A stretch of DNA of 64,000 bases. Origin: JANQPX01 sp039197065. GTDB lineage: Bacteria > Pseudomonadota > Alphaproteobacteria > Geminicoccales > Geminicoccaceae. Each line of letters opens with the position of its first letter. Position 1 is the stretch's first letter. A model generated the notes under the pieces. It worked only from the letters and a program-made list of their open reading frames with translations, had not been told where the DNA came from and ran no database searches. This document shows positions 1-7,814 of the stretch, piece after piece. The translations under genes were made by a program, and so were the position numbers. The stretch spans positions 83,823 through 147,822 of the forward strand of contig JBCCUL010000005.1 in the NCBI GenBank assembly GCA_039197065.1, written 5' to 3'.

Positions 1-447
1 AATGAGGTGATCGAGGTCCTGAAGTTTCGGAGCATGTATACGGACCGCTGCAGCCTCGACAATAATGTGCCGCAGGCGACCAAGCACGATCCGCGCGTGA
101 CGCGCGTCGGCCGGTTCATCCGCCGCACCTCGCTCGACGAGCTGCCGCAGTTCCTGAACGTCCTCACCGGCAATATGTCGATCGTCGGCCCCAGACCGCA
201 TGCCGTCGCTCATAACGAACAGTATGCCGGCGTGATCGACGAGTATCTCGCCCGACACCGCGTGAAACCCGGCATCACCGGCTGGGCCCAGGTCAACGGC
301 CTGCGCGGCGAGACCGAGACCTTGGAGAAAATGCAGCAGCGCGTGCGCTACGACCTCTACTACATCGACAACTGGTCGCTGCTGTTCGATCTCCGCATCA
401 TTTTCAGAACGCTATTTGTCGGCTTTAGTGACCCCAACGCTTACTGA
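1..447 (+). CDS. Bacterial sugar transferase (polyprenyl-phosphate sugar phosphotransferase), 3' part
   Basis: The gene is cut by the left window edge; the frame is open from base 1 and only about the last 148 residues are seen. Motifs of the bacterial sugar transferase family are present in order: KFRSM, the RRTSLDELPQFLNVL block, MSIVGPRPH and KPGITGWAQVNG, with the usual short hydrophobic tail. Enzymes of this family act at the inner membrane and move a sugar-phosphate from a nucleotide sugar to undecaprenyl phosphate, the first step of exopolysaccharide or O-unit assembly. A terminator follows, then a PEP-CTERM gene; PEP-CTERM proteins are known to occur in genomes with exosortase/EPS clusters, so this is probably the edge of such a cluster (inference). 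The exact sugar cannot be read from this fragment. Confidence 0.93.
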   Translation, partial: NEVIEVLKFRSMYTDRCSLDNNVPQATKHDPRVTRVGRFIRRTSLDELPQFLNVLTGNMSIVGPRPHAVAHNEQYAGVIDEYLARHRVKPGITGWAQVNGLRGETETLEKMQQRVRYDLYYIDNWSLLFDLRIIFRTLFVGFSDPNAY

Positions 448-480
448 GTGTCCTCGATCAAATCTCCCACGGGTAGAGAA

Positions 481-507
481 GGGCGTTGCTGATGCAGCGC
501 CCTTTTC
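481..507 (+). terminator. Rho-independent terminator after the sugar transferase gene
   Basis: A 9-bp stem (GGGCGTTGC with GCAGCGCCC, one G-T pair) closes a TGAT loop and is followed directly by TTTTC. It lies about 35 bp after the stop codon of the sugar transferase. Confidence 0.85.
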
Positions 508-524
508 GTCTGTCGAAAAACCTT

Positions 525-561
525 ACAATGGTCGTTTTCTTTACAGTTCGTTAACCATTGT
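525..561. promoter_or_regulatory. Inverted repeat upstream of the sigma-54 promoter; candidate activator site
   Basis: ACAATGGT (525-532) and ACCATTGT (554-561) form a perfect 8-bp inverted repeat with a 21-bp spacer. It sits about 40-75 bp upstream of the -24 element of the PEP-CTERM gene. Sigma-54 promoters need an enhancer-binding protein, and in exosortase genomes the PrsR regulator is the usual candidate; binding here is inferred only from position and symmetry. Confidence 0.45.
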
Positions 562-598
562 CCATCGGCCATCTCACTGAAAAACAACAAAATTCCTA

Positions 599-615
599 TT
601 GGCATGCGGCTTGCT
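599..615 (+). promoter_or_regulatory. Sigma-54 (-24/-12) promoter of the PEP-CTERM gene
   Basis: TTGGCATGCGGCTTGCT carries the invariant GG (601-602) and GC (613-614) exactly 10 bases apart and differs from the RpoN consensus TGGCACG-N4-TTGCT at one base. Expected transcription start is near 626, about 60 bp before the ATG at 688. Sigma-54/PrsK-PrsR control of PEP-CTERM genes is established in other proteobacteria. Confidence 0.75.
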
Positions 616-687
616 GAATGATGGTGAGTTGATGCGATGCCGATCGCAATTTTGCTGAGGCAATTCTCCAGAAAGGAGATATCGACT

Positions 688-1389
688 ATGCGCAAATGCT
701 TCCTTGGTGCCATCGCCGGCCTCGCCATGGCCGGAGCCGGTGGATCCGCTCAGGCGGTCGTCATTAATCAGGGCTTTGAGACCGGCGATTTTACCGGATG
801 GACCACCATCGGCGCCGCCAGCGTTGTCGATGCCAGCTTCGGTTCGGGGCCGGCTGAAGGAACCTTTCAGGCCTTGTTGTCGACCGGAGACGGCGCCGTC
901 GACGTCGCCACTCTCGAAGCGTTTTTAGGGGTAACCGCCGGCACGTTGGCGGCGCTCAGCGGTGAGGACGTTTTGGAAGGTTCAGCGATCCAGCAGACGG
1001 TGACCGTCGCCGCCGGCGAAACGCTGTCATTCGATTTCAACTTCCTCACCGACGAGATCCCTGCGTTCGACGACGTCAACGATTTCAGCTTCGCCATCGT
1101 CAATTCAGGCTTCAACATCCTCGCCGATACACTCGATCCGTTGATCCCATCGCCGACCATCTTCGTGGACGAAACCTCCTTCCAGACCTTCCTGGAAGGG
1201 CCTTTCGTCTTCGGTGACACTTTCACCCTCGCCTTCGGCGTCGTGGACGTCGACGACACCGTCGTCGATTCGGCCCTGCTCGTCGACGCATCGGCCACGG
1301 CCGTTCCTGAGCCGGCCACGCTCGGCCTTTTGGGAATCGCTCTTGTCGGTATGGGCGTCATGGCGCGCCGGCGCCGAAGCCAGGTCTAA
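688..1389 (+). CDS. PEP-CTERM sorting domain protein (exosortase substrate)
   Basis: A 233-residue secreted protein. The start at 688 is chosen because GAAAGGAG lies just upstream and it gives a clean signal peptide ending in GSAQA; an in-frame ATG at 637 lacks these. The mature part begins VINQGFETGDFTGW, the common opening of PEP-CTERM extracellular beta-sandwich proteins. The C terminus has VPEPATLGLLGIA, a hydrophobic helix and the RRRR cluster, which together form the PEP-CTERM sorting signal cleaved by exosortase. Such proteins are exported with exopolysaccharide in biofilm or floc formers. Transcription is probably RpoN dependent (promoter at 599-615). No exosortase gene is in the window. 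The protein's own ligand or structural role is unknown. Confidence 0.93.
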   Translation: MRKCFLGAIAGLAMAGAGGSAQAVVINQGFETGDFTGWTTIGAASVVDASFGSGPAEGTFQALLSTGDGAVDVATLEAFLGVTAGTLAALSGEDVLEGSAIQQTVTVAAGETLSFDFNFLTDEIPAFDDVNDFSFAIVNSGFNILADTLDPLIPSPTIFVDETSFQTFLEGPFVFGDTFTLAFGVVDVDDTVVDSALLVDASATAVPEPATLGLLGIALVGMGVMARRRRSQV

Positions 1390-1417
1390 GAGCCGCCATC
1401 ATCGGCAAGCATGAGAA

Positions 1418-1445
1418 ACGCCGGGGCTCTGCTCCGGCGTTTTTC
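1418..1445 (+). terminator. Rho-independent terminator after the PEP-CTERM gene
   Basis: A 10-bp stem (ACGCCGGGGC with GCTCCGGCGT, one G-T pair) with a TCT loop is followed by TTTTC, about 30 bp past the stop codon. Confidence 0.88.
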
Positions 1446-1544
1446 TTCGGATCGAAACAAGACGCAATGAAGTATCGAACCGGCCTCCGGCTCGATCGGC
1501 TGATCACGGTATAAGGAAAAACATCGCAAATCCCCGCTGGGGAT

Positions 1545-1620
1545 TGGTGGAGCCGAACGGGTTCGAACCGATGACCTCAACGTTGCAAACGTCGCGCTCT
1601 CCCAACTGAGCTACGGCCCC
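1545..1620 (-). tRNA. tRNA-Ala (anticodon TGC)
   Basis: Read on the minus strand the cloverleaf is complete: acceptor GGGGCCG/CGGCTCC, a D arm, anticodon stem CGACG/CGTTG around the loop TTTGCAA, the GGTTCGAACC T arm, and an encoded CCA end. The anticodon TGC reads GCN alanine codons. It lies 57 bp downstream (on the minus strand) of a second tRNA-Ala. Confidence 0.97.
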
Positions 1621-1677
1621 ACATCGATAGTGTTCTGCAAGTCTTCTTTAACGTCAAGCGAACCCCGTTGGAGGGGT

Positions 1678-1753
<76 letters not shown>

Positions 1754-1909
1754 GTCCAGGTCTGGGTATGGTGACGACGCCCTTTTCTGTCAAGATCCGA
1801 GAGTGCCACAGCCTCTGGTATGACGGGCTCGGGATGGCTATATAACGCTCGTAGCCACGTACAACTCCGGATGGTTGGCGTCCGACCAACCCAAGATGGG
1901 AACGTCCCG

Positions 1910-2188
1910 GTGAATCCGATCCATTATCTGCTTGATACACTTCTCTGGCTGTTTCTGGTCGCTGTCATCGTGTCCGTCATTCTGAGCTGGCTCGTGCAGT
2001 TCGGGGTGATCAACCGCAGCAATCCGTTCGTCAACCAGATCGGCGATTTTCTGCACAGGCTAACCGAACCTGCCCTTCGTCCGATAAGAAATGCTCTTCC
2101 CGATCTTGGCGGTATCGACATCTCGCCGATCATTCTGATCGTCCTGATCGAATTCGCCCGCCATGTCCTCCGCGCCTGGATCTTCTAG
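1910..2188 (+). CDS. YggT family small membrane protein
   Basis: A protein of about 92 residues if translated from the GTG at 1910; an ATG at 1871 would add 13 residues of poor similarity. The body has two hydrophobic segments (LLDTLLWLFLVAVIVSVILSW and PIILIVLIEFARHVLRAWIF regions), separated by the family motif NPFVNQIGDFLHRLTEPALRPIR. YggT proteins are integral inner-membrane proteins linked to osmotic tolerance and division-site or peptidoglycan regions; no enzymatic role is established. It is followed by a structured intergenic stretch and folD. Family assignment is firm, the start is less so. Confidence 0.88.
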   Translation: MNPIHYLLDTLLWLFLVAVIVSVILSWLVQFGVINRSNPFVNQIGDFLHRLTEPALRPIRNALPDLGGIDISPIILIVLIEFARHVLRAWIF

Positions 2189-2203
2189 CGGGTGCGACCC
2201 GCG

Positions 2204-2337
2204 GCGTTGACTGGACCTTGGCAGGTTGCGGTGCGACGGTGAGCCGCTGGAAAGTCCGCTCTGAAAGGCCTAACTGCCATGGGACGGCATCGGTGATGGG
2301 GGCGCAGGCGATCCTGCGTGAACGAACAAGTCAACGC
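2204..2337 (+). ncRNA. Structured 5' leader before folD; candidate cis-regulatory RNA
   Basis: GCGTTGACT (2204-2212) pairs perfectly with AGTCAACGC (2329-2337) and encloses about 115 nt. Inside, TGGCAG (2219-2224) pairs with CTGCCA (2274-2279), GCGG (2228-2231) with CCGC (2244-2247), and CGCAGG-CGAT-CCTGCG (2303-2318) forms a 6-bp hairpin. The 3' side of the closing helix ends 28 nt before the folD start. A nested multi-helix fold just upstream of a folate gene suggests a riboswitch; THF-II (folE-type) elements are known in Alphaproteobacteria, but I could not match that consensus. A separate 6-bp hairpin (2188-2202) overlaps the yggT stop. Confidence 0.45.
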
Positions 2338-2365
2338 AGCCGCTCGCAGCGGCAGGGGGGTAGAG

Positions 2366-3256
2366 ATGAGCGCTACGATTCTTGACGGCAAGGCGGCGGC
2401 TGCGGAGCTGCGGGACGGCATCAAGGCGACGATTGCCGATTTCACGAAGACATCGGGTCAAGCACCCGGCTTACGGGTCGTCCTGGTCGGCGACAATCCG
2501 GCGAGCACCACCTATGTGGCGACCAAGGAGCGGACGGCGCTTGAGGTAGGCATCGGGGGCGGCGTGACCAGGCTGCCGGAGAGCACCAGCCAGGCGGCGC
2601 TGCTCGATGAGATCGCAGCGCTGAATGCAGATCCTTCAGTGCATGGCATTCTCGTGCAGCTGCCGCTTCCGGATCACATCGACGAAGCGGCCGTCATCGA
2701 TGCGATCGATCCCGCGAAAGATGTGGACGGTTTTCATCCCATCAATGTCGGCCGGCTGTTCTCCGCGAAAGGCGGGATGGATCCGAAGCTGCTCGTACCT
2801 TGCACGCCGATGGGCAGCATGATGCTGGTGCATCGCGCACTGGGCGATGATCTCTCCGGCAAGCATGCGGTGGTGCTTGGGCGCTCCAACATCGTCGGCA
2901 AGCCGGTGGGCGCCCTGCTGCTCGCCGAGAACTGCACCGTCTCCATCGCCCATTCCAAAACCAAGGATTTGCCCGCCCTTTGCCGCGAGGCGGATATTCT
3001 GGTGGCGGCGGTCGGCCGTGCCGAGATGGTCAAGGGCGACTGGATCAAGCCGGGCGCCACGGTCATCGACGTCGGCATCAACCGGATCGAGGGGCCGGAG
3101 AACAAGGGACGTGGCCGGCTGGTCGGCGATGTCGCCTTCGAGGAAGCGAGGGCAGTTGCGGGCGCGATCACGCCGGTGCCGGGCGGCGTCGGCCAGATGA
3201 CGGTCGCCTGCCTTCTGCGCAACACGCTGATCGCGGCGGAGAATTCGGTGAGCTGA
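2366..3256 (+). CDS. folD: Bifunctional methylenetetrahydrofolate dehydrogenase/cyclohydrolase
   Basis: A 296-residue protein starting at the ATG at 2366, preceded by the G-rich stretch GGGGGGTAGAG. FolD interconverts 5,10-methylene-THF, 5,10-methenyl-THF and 10-formyl-THF in the cytosol, feeding purine and formyl-Met synthesis. Hallmarks seen: TYVATKERTA with the catalytic Tyr and Lys, ILVQLPLP, KDVDGFHPINVG, PCTPMG, the NADP-binding GRSNIVGKPVG, and PVPGGVGQMT near the end. Length fits the family. A structured leader lies immediately upstream. The epimerase gene follows after 20 bp and may be co-transcribed. Confidence 0.97.
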   Translation: MSATILDGKAAAAELRDGIKATIADFTKTSGQAPGLRVVLVGDNPASTTYVATKERTALEVGIGGGVTRLPESTSQAALLDEIAALNADPSVHGILVQLPLPDHIDEAAVIDAIDPAKDVDGFHPINVGRLFSAKGGMDPKLLVPCTPMGSMMLVHRALGDDLSGKHAVVLGRSNIVGKPVGALLLAENCTVSIAHSKTKDLPALCREADILVAAVGRAEMVKGDWIKPGATVIDVGINRIEGPENKGRGRLVGDVAFEEARAVAGAITPVPGGVGQMTVACLLRNTLIAAENSVS

Positions 3257-3276
3257 GACAAGCGGGGGAACGGGCG

Positions 3277-4251
3277 ATGAGTCTGGACAAATATCCCGTC
3301 AATGCCGCGGACTTCGAAGGGCCCGTGCTGGTGACCGGCGCCGGCGGCTGTATCGGCGCCTGGGTCTTGGCGCTGCTGGGCCGCGCGGGCGTGCCAGCGG
3401 TCGCCTTCGATCTCTCGGACGACAAAAGGCGGCCTAAGCTCCTGATGACCGATGCAGCCGCAGATGCGATCCCCTGGGAGACGGGCGACATCGCCGATAG
3501 TGAGCGGGTGATGGCGGTCGTTCGCACTCATGATGTGCGTGCGATCATCCATCTCGCCGCGCTTCAGGTGCCGTTCTGCAAGGCGGATCCAATCAACGGG
3601 GCGAAGGTGAACGTCGTCGGCACGGTCAATGTGTTCGAGGCGGCGCGCGCACGAGATCTGAAACGGGTGGCGTTTGCAAGCTCGATCGCGGCGCACAGCT
3701 TCTTTCCTGACCAGAACTGGCTGCCGACCCTCTATGGCGCGTACAAATATTGCGACGAGATGATCGCCAAGGTCTATTGCCAGGACTGGGGCGTGCCGAG
3801 CGTCGGCCTGCGCCCTGGCGTGGTTTACGGCATCGGTCGCGATCAGGGCATGACCTCGAAGACGACGACCGCCATTCTCGCCGCGGCTGCGGGACAGCCC
3901 TTCACGATCCCATTCTCAGGCGCGGTTTCCGGCCTGCATGCCGGCGAGGTGGCGAGCGCCTTCATCAAGGCGGTCTCGGTGGACCGAGACGACGCGCTCA
4001 TGTTCGACCATAACGGTGTGGCGACGACGGTGCGTAACTGGATCGAAATGATCCGGAAGATCGCGCCGGATGCCCGGATTTCGATCGAAGGCAAAGCCCT
4101 CCCCTTCCCGGCCGAACTGTCTGACGATCCGCTCAAGGCCTATCTCGGCGATTTCGGGCATCTCTCGCTCGACGAAGGCATCAAGGCGACCTTCGACAGC
4201 TTTCAGACCATGCTCCGAAACGACGTGATCTCAGCCGATTTGATCCGCTGA
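3277..4251 (+). CDS. NAD-dependent epimerase/dehydratase (extended SDR)
   Basis: A 324-residue extended short-chain dehydrogenase. The N-terminal Rossmann motif is TGAGGCIG; the active-site set is the Ser in FASSIAAHS and YGAYK (Tyr-x3-Lys). A stretch LRPGVVYGIGRDQG resembles sugar-nucleotide epimerases and the family that acts on hydroxy-acids such as D-erythronate. It starts 20 bp after folD and is probably in its operon. The stop lies inside the 3' end of the convergent amidohydrolase gene (21-bp tail-to-tail overlap). The substrate is not predictable: family is sure, reaction is not. Confidence 0.88.
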   Translation: MSLDKYPVNAADFEGPVLVTGAGGCIGAWVLALLGRAGVPAVAFDLSDDKRRPKLLMTDAAADAIPWETGDIADSERVMAVVRTHDVRAIIHLAALQVPFCKADPINGAKVNVVGTVNVFEAARARDLKRVAFASSIAAHSFFPDQNWLPTLYGAYKYCDEMIAKVYCQDWGVPSVGLRPGVVYGIGRDQGMTSKTTTAILAAAAGQPFTIPFSGAVSGLHAGEVASAFIKAVSVDRDDALMFDHNGVATTVRNWIEMIRKIAPDARISIEGKALPFPAELSDDPLKAYLGDFGHLSLDEGIKATFDSFQTMLRNDVISADLIR

Positions 4252-5037
4252 CGCGGCGTCAAGATCGCGGAGAAGATGACGGGCGCTTCGCTCCAAGGCA
4301 GGCGCCAGACGATCGGCCATGGACGCCTGACCGTCGGGCTCGGAGATCAGGTCCTGCCGGATTTCGATCTCGAGCGAGGGAATGCCGCGGCGCTCGCCAT
4401 GTTCCGGCACGGTATAGTCCCGGCTCCAGTCCAAGGCGTAGGGCTCGTTGTCGGTGATCGAAAACCCGCCTTCTGCCCGCAATACGCTGCCGACCAGATG
4501 GGCGAGTCTCGGATCACGGTCGTAGAGAAGACCAAGATGCATCGGCCTCGCCTCATCCATGAAGACGGGCGTAAAGCTGTGCATGCTCAGAAACACCGTC
4601 GCGTGGCCCCCGGCGGCACGCCGATCGAGTTCTTCGGTGATGCGGTCGTGGAGCGGCCTGTAGATCTCGTCGATGCGCGCCTGTCGCTCCGCGGGCGTCA
4701 CGTCCTCATTGGCCGGAATACGCGTGCGTTCGCTGAGCGCCGGGATGAAGCTCGGCACATGGGTTTCGCGATTGCAGTCACAGACCAGCCTCGAATAGGT
4801 CTGGGTGATCAGGGCCGCATCCAGGCGTTCGGCCAGATGCCGGGAGACGGCGTCGGCGCCGATATCCCAGGCGATGTGACGCTGCCGTTCCTCTTCGGAC
4901 AGGCCCATATCGCCAAGTGCTCGCGGCAGGCGTCTGCCCGCATGCTCGCAGACGAGAAAGATCGGGCTTTGGCCGGCGAGGTTGACGACATTGACCGGTG
5001 ACGGTTCGTCGTCGGCTAAGAGACTAATCACTCCCAT
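4231..5037 (-). CDS. N-formylglutamate amidohydrolase family protein
   Basis: About 268 residues from the ATG at 5037 (MGVISLLADDEPSP); upstream in-frame ATGs up to 5094 are possible. Family features are FLVCEHAGRRLP near the N terminus (metal-binding region), CDCNRETHVPSFIP, VFLSMHSFTPVF, and EIEIRQDL towards the end. The family hydrolyses N-formyl-L-glutamate to glutamate and formate in histidine breakdown, but many members, including those without hut genes nearby as here, have unknown amide substrates. It is convergent with the epimerase gene, with a 21-bp overlap. Confidence 0.85.
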   Translation of the reverse strand: MGVISLLADDEPSPVNVVNLAGQSPIFLVCEHAGRRLPRALGDMGLSEEERQRHIAWDIGADAVSRHLAERLDAALITQTYSRLVCDCNRETHVPSFIPALSERTRIPANEDVTPAERQARIDEIYRPLHDRITEELDRRAAGGHATVFLSMHSFTPVFMDEARPMHLGLLYDRDPRLAHLVGSVLRAEGGFSITDNEPYALDWSRDYTVPEHGERRGIPSLEIEIRQDLISEPDGQASMADRLAPALERSARHLLRDLDAASADQIG

Positions 5038-5270
5038 TGCTCCCATCTGGCGAGTTTGCAGGCCTGCCATGCCGTCCCTGCGGGCCCGCAACATCCGTGG
5101 CGGCTTTGTTCCCCTGGAAGGAGTAAAGCCTTCGCTCTAAAATGCCGCTTCGTTGACTGCCCTGCTGCCAAAGGCTTCGGATGTCGATCAGCCTTTGCGC
5201 CAGCATGTTTCTTGAGATTAACAAACAACGCTGCCCCGCTGTTTTAACAGAGATGGTCCTCAGAACAACG

Positions 5271-6236
5271 ATGCGAATTTCAAGAGTCCGCCATTGCCTT
5301 CGAGCTTTTCGGCGCCTCCTGCTGGCGCTTATCCTGTCAATCTGCGCCTGGCATGATCCGCTGCTGCGGGAGGCGAAAGCACTCGACCTCGAGGCCCAGA
5401 AGATCTTGGTTAACAAGGGGATCATCGGCGTGCTCGGCGATGGTGCGCGCGGTACGGATTTCGCCATGATCGCCGACCTCGCGGCCGTCCTCGATGAGGG
5501 TTATGAACGCCGAATTCTGCCGATGGCAGGGACAGGATCGGTTCGGGCCATCGAGGATCTTCTATTCATGCGTGGTGTCGACATCGCCTTCGTGCAGGCC
5601 GACGTTCTCGACTTCTATCAAAAGGCCGATCTGTTTCCGGATATCGAAGAGAAAGTCCGTTACCTCGCCAGGATATACACCAAGGAATTCCACCTTCTCG
5701 CCAGCAAGGACATAGGCTCGATCGAGGACCTGGAAGGCAAGCGCGTGAATTTCGGACCGCCTTCCAGCGGCAGTTTTCTGACAGCCAGCCTTATCTTCGA
5801 CGCGCTGGATATCACGGTGGCGGTAAGCGACGACGACTATCAGATCGCGCTCGACAAACTGCGTCAGGGCGAAATCGATGCCTGGGTCAGGGTCGACGCC
5901 AAGCCGAGCCTGCAGCTGGAAGACTTGCCGACCGGCGAGCAGGTTCACTTTCTGCCCATGCCGGACCGGGGCATCGAAGCGCCCTATGTCGCCACCGCCT
6001 TGACGACGGACGATTATCCCGAGCTGATAACCGACGGGCAGGCGATCACGACCCTTGCCGTGCCGACGATCATGGCGACTTATGACTGGCCCGAAAAGCA
6101 CAATAAGCGCAGCCAGCTTCAGGCCTTCCAGAACTCACTGAGCGCATCGCTCGGCCAGCTGCAGCAAGCACCGTTCCATGCCAAATGGCGAGAAGTGGAC
6201 CTGAGCTCTGACGTCGCCGGTTGGGAACGCTTTTAG
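5271..6236 (+). CDS. TAXI family TRAP transporter solute-binding protein
   Basis: About 321 residues from the ATG at 5271; an alternative ATG at 5253 would add six residues. The N terminus is an Arg-rich signal peptide with a hydrophobic core (LLLALILSICAW), so the protein is exported. The mature part carries TAXI features: LPMAGTGSVRAIEDLLFMRGVDIAFVQ, then LEGKRVNFGPPSSGSFLTA. TAXI proteins bind organic acids for TRAP permeases, but no TRAP membrane subunits (DctQ/DctM type) are adjacent, so this is an orphan receptor that may serve a distant permease or a sensory role. No strong ribosome site is visible. Confidence 0.85.
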   Translation: MRISRVRHCLRAFRRLLLALILSICAWHDPLLREAKALDLEAQKILVNKGIIGVLGDGARGTDFAMIADLAAVLDEGYERRILPMAGTGSVRAIEDLLFMRGVDIAFVQADVLDFYQKADLFPDIEEKVRYLARIYTKEFHLLASKDIGSIEDLEGKRVNFGPPSSGSFLTASLIFDALDITVAVSDDDYQIALDKLRQGEIDAWVRVDAKPSLQLEDLPTGEQVHFLPMPDRGIEAPYVATALTTDDYPELITDGQAITTLAVPTIMATYDWPEKHNKRSQLQAFQNSLSASLGQLQQAPFHAKWREVDLSSDVAGWERF

Positions 6237-6492
6237 GCGGACCAGCAGCGCCATCATCTCATCTGTTACTTGCTATCCTCCTAGGAAATCCCGGGAATTT
6301 TCAAGGATGGCTTTCTTTCGAACACCCTTGCTCGCCTGAAGGCGAGCGGCGCCCATCAATATCTGAAACATTTTTTTAAAAATTGTCCGGGTTTCCCCGG
6401 GACCGTTCCGTTGTTAAACTCGATCAAACGTCTCGATCTGCCTGCGGTCGGGCCGTTACCCGCTAAAGTCGGGCTAATCAGGGATATGGACG
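6237..6492. other. Intergenic region with a perfect hairpin and AT-rich stretch before the dha operon
   Basis: It contains GCTCGCC-TGAA-GGCGAGC (6330-6347), a perfect 7-bp stem without a following T-run, then an A/T tract near 6369-6384. The hairpin could end the TAXI transcript or act in the dha promoter region. No regulator gene is adjacent. Confidence 0.4.
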
Positions 6493-7104
6493 ATGACCCC
6501 AGCGCTGAAGGCAGCCCTGATCGATGCTGTTGCCGATGCGATTACCGGTCAGGCCGAGGAGCTGACCGCTCTTGACCAGGCGATCGGCGATGGTGATCAC
6601 GGCATCAACATGAAGAGGGGTTTCGAGGCGATCAGGCAGGAGAAAGACAAGATTGCCGCGCTGGCGGATGACGAAGCCCTGCAAAAGGCCGGCATGACCC
6701 TGGTCATGAAGATTGGCGGTGCGTCCGGACCGCTTTACGGCAGCCTCCTGATGGGCATGGCCAAGGCGGCCAAGGCCGGCCACGATCTTGAGGGTCAGGT
6801 TGCGGAAGGCATTGCCATGGTCAAGAAGCGTGGCAAGTCGGATGTCGGCGCCAAGACCATGCTGGACGTTCTGGTGCCGGTTCATGCGACGCTCAAAGAT
6901 CATCCTGATCTTTCGCCCGGAGAGACGATCATGGCGATCCGCCAAACCGCCGACGAGGCCCGCGAGGCGACGCGCGACATGCAAGCGACACGCGGCCGCG
7001 CCTCATTCCTGGGCGAGCGCTCCATCGGCCACTACGATCCCGGCGCCACCTCGAGCCGACTACTGATCAATGTCATCTGCGATGTTCTGGAGCGACAAGC
7101 GTGA
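6493..7104 (+). CDS. dhaL: Dihydroxyacetone kinase, ADP-binding subunit DhaL
   Basis: 203 residues, the usual DhaL length. LDQAIGDGDHGINM holds the three conserved Asp (28, 33, 35) that bind the Mg-ADP pair; KIGGASGPLYG and the C-terminal YDPGATSS loop are also present. DhaL carries tightly bound ADP that is phosphorylated by the DhaM EIIA domain and then passes phosphate to the dihydroxyacetone on DhaK. It is the first gene of an operon; its stop overlaps the GTG start of the EIIA gene by 4 bp. Confidence 0.96.
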   Translation: MTPALKAALIDAVADAITGQAEELTALDQAIGDGDHGINMKRGFEAIRQEKDKIAALADDEALQKAGMTLVMKIGGASGPLYGSLLMGMAKAAKAGHDLEGQVAEGIAMVKKRGKSDVGAKTMLDVLVPVHATLKDHPDLSPGETIMAIRQTADEAREATRDMQATRGRASFLGERSIGHYDPGATSSRLLINVICDVLERQA

Positions 7105-7490
7105 GCGAAAATGTAGGTATCGTCATCGTCTCCCATTCGGCTGATGTTGCCAAAGGGGCGGCCGACATGGTGCGCGGCATGGTCGGCGACGAGGTGCCGC
7201 TTAGCCATGCCGGCGGCAATCCGGGAGGCGGCCTCGGCACCGATGTCGGCGCAATCCGACAGGCGATCCAGCATGTCTGGAATGACGCCGGCGTCGCGAT
7301 CCTGGTGGATCTCGGCGCTGCCGAGATGAACACCGAAATGGCGATCGAAATGCTGCCGGATCAGCAGAGACGGGCGGTCCGGATCTGCAATGCGCCCGTG
7401 GTCGAAGGCGCGGTTCTCGCAGCGACCGAGGCGTCCGGCGGCAGTAGCCTGGAGGACGTCTGCATGACCGCAGAGGCTGCCTTGCTATGA
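7101..7490 (+). CDS. dhaM: DhaM-type PTS EIIA component of dihydroxyacetone kinase
   Basis: 129 residues from a GTG start that overlaps the dhaL stop (GTGA). It is a mannose-type EIIA fold with the phosphorylatable His at position 12 (VIVSHSADVAKG) and a Gly-rich GGNPGGGLGTD loop. It receives phosphate from HPr and gives it to ADP on DhaL. In many bacteria DhaM is a fused EIIA-HPr-EI protein; here only the EIIA part is present and the next two genes supply HPr and EI as separate chains, so the phosphorelay is complete within the operon. Confidence 0.93.
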   Translation: MSENVGIVIVSHSADVAKGAADMVRGMVGDEVPLSHAGGNPGGGLGTDVGAIRQAIQHVWNDAGVAILVDLGAAEMNTEMAIEMLPDQQRRAVRICNAPVVEGAVLAATEASGGSSLEDVCMTAEAALL

Positions 7491-7514
7491 CCTCCCGATG
7501 ACGAGGCCCAGGCG

Positions 7515-7814
7515 ATGAGCGATAAGGACACGGTCACCGCCACCGCCACCATCGGTCACCCGGTCGGCCTGCATGCCCGCCCGGCCATCGCCTTCACCAA
7601 GCTCGCCAAGACCTTCAAGACGGTCGACATCGAAATCAGGGGCCAGGACGATCAGCCCTGGGTCGACGCCAAGAGCATCGTCCGGGTCATGGCGTTGAAG
7701 CTGCGCACCGGCGCCGTTCTCCAGATACGCGCCAGCGGCGCCGACGCCGAAGCGGCGATCGATGCGTTGAAAGGACTGGTCGCCAGGGATTTCGACGAGG
7801 ACCACGTCGACTAA
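7515..7814 (+). CDS. HPr-like phosphocarrier protein
   Basis: 99 residues. The active-site loop GLHARPA places the phosphorylated His at 20; the Ser region (DAKSIVRVM) used by HPr kinase in other bacteria is retained. It carries phosphate from EI to the neighbouring EIIA. It follows dhaM after 24 bp and overlaps the EI start codon (TAATG). Whether it also serves other PTS or PTS-Ntr pathways cannot be told. Confidence 0.92.
   Translation: MSDKDTVTATATIGHPVGLHARPAIAFTKLAKTFKTVDIEIRGQDDQPWVDAKSIVRVMALKLRTGAVLQIRASGADAEAAIDALKGLVARDFDEDHVD

Noticed and set aside
2188..2202. GCGGGT-GCG-ACCCGC hairpin as a terminator for yggT
   Set aside because: No T-run follows; a simple stem, more likely part of the leader or neutral.
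2189..2365. RNase P or SRP RNA in the folD leader (GGAAAGTCC motif)
   Set aside because: The conserved cores of these RNAs are missing and the stretch is too short.
2734..3696. 320-codon minus-strand open frame opposite folD
   Set aside because: Antisense to folD; no family motif, Arg/His/Ala-rich composition typical of a GC-rich shadow frame.
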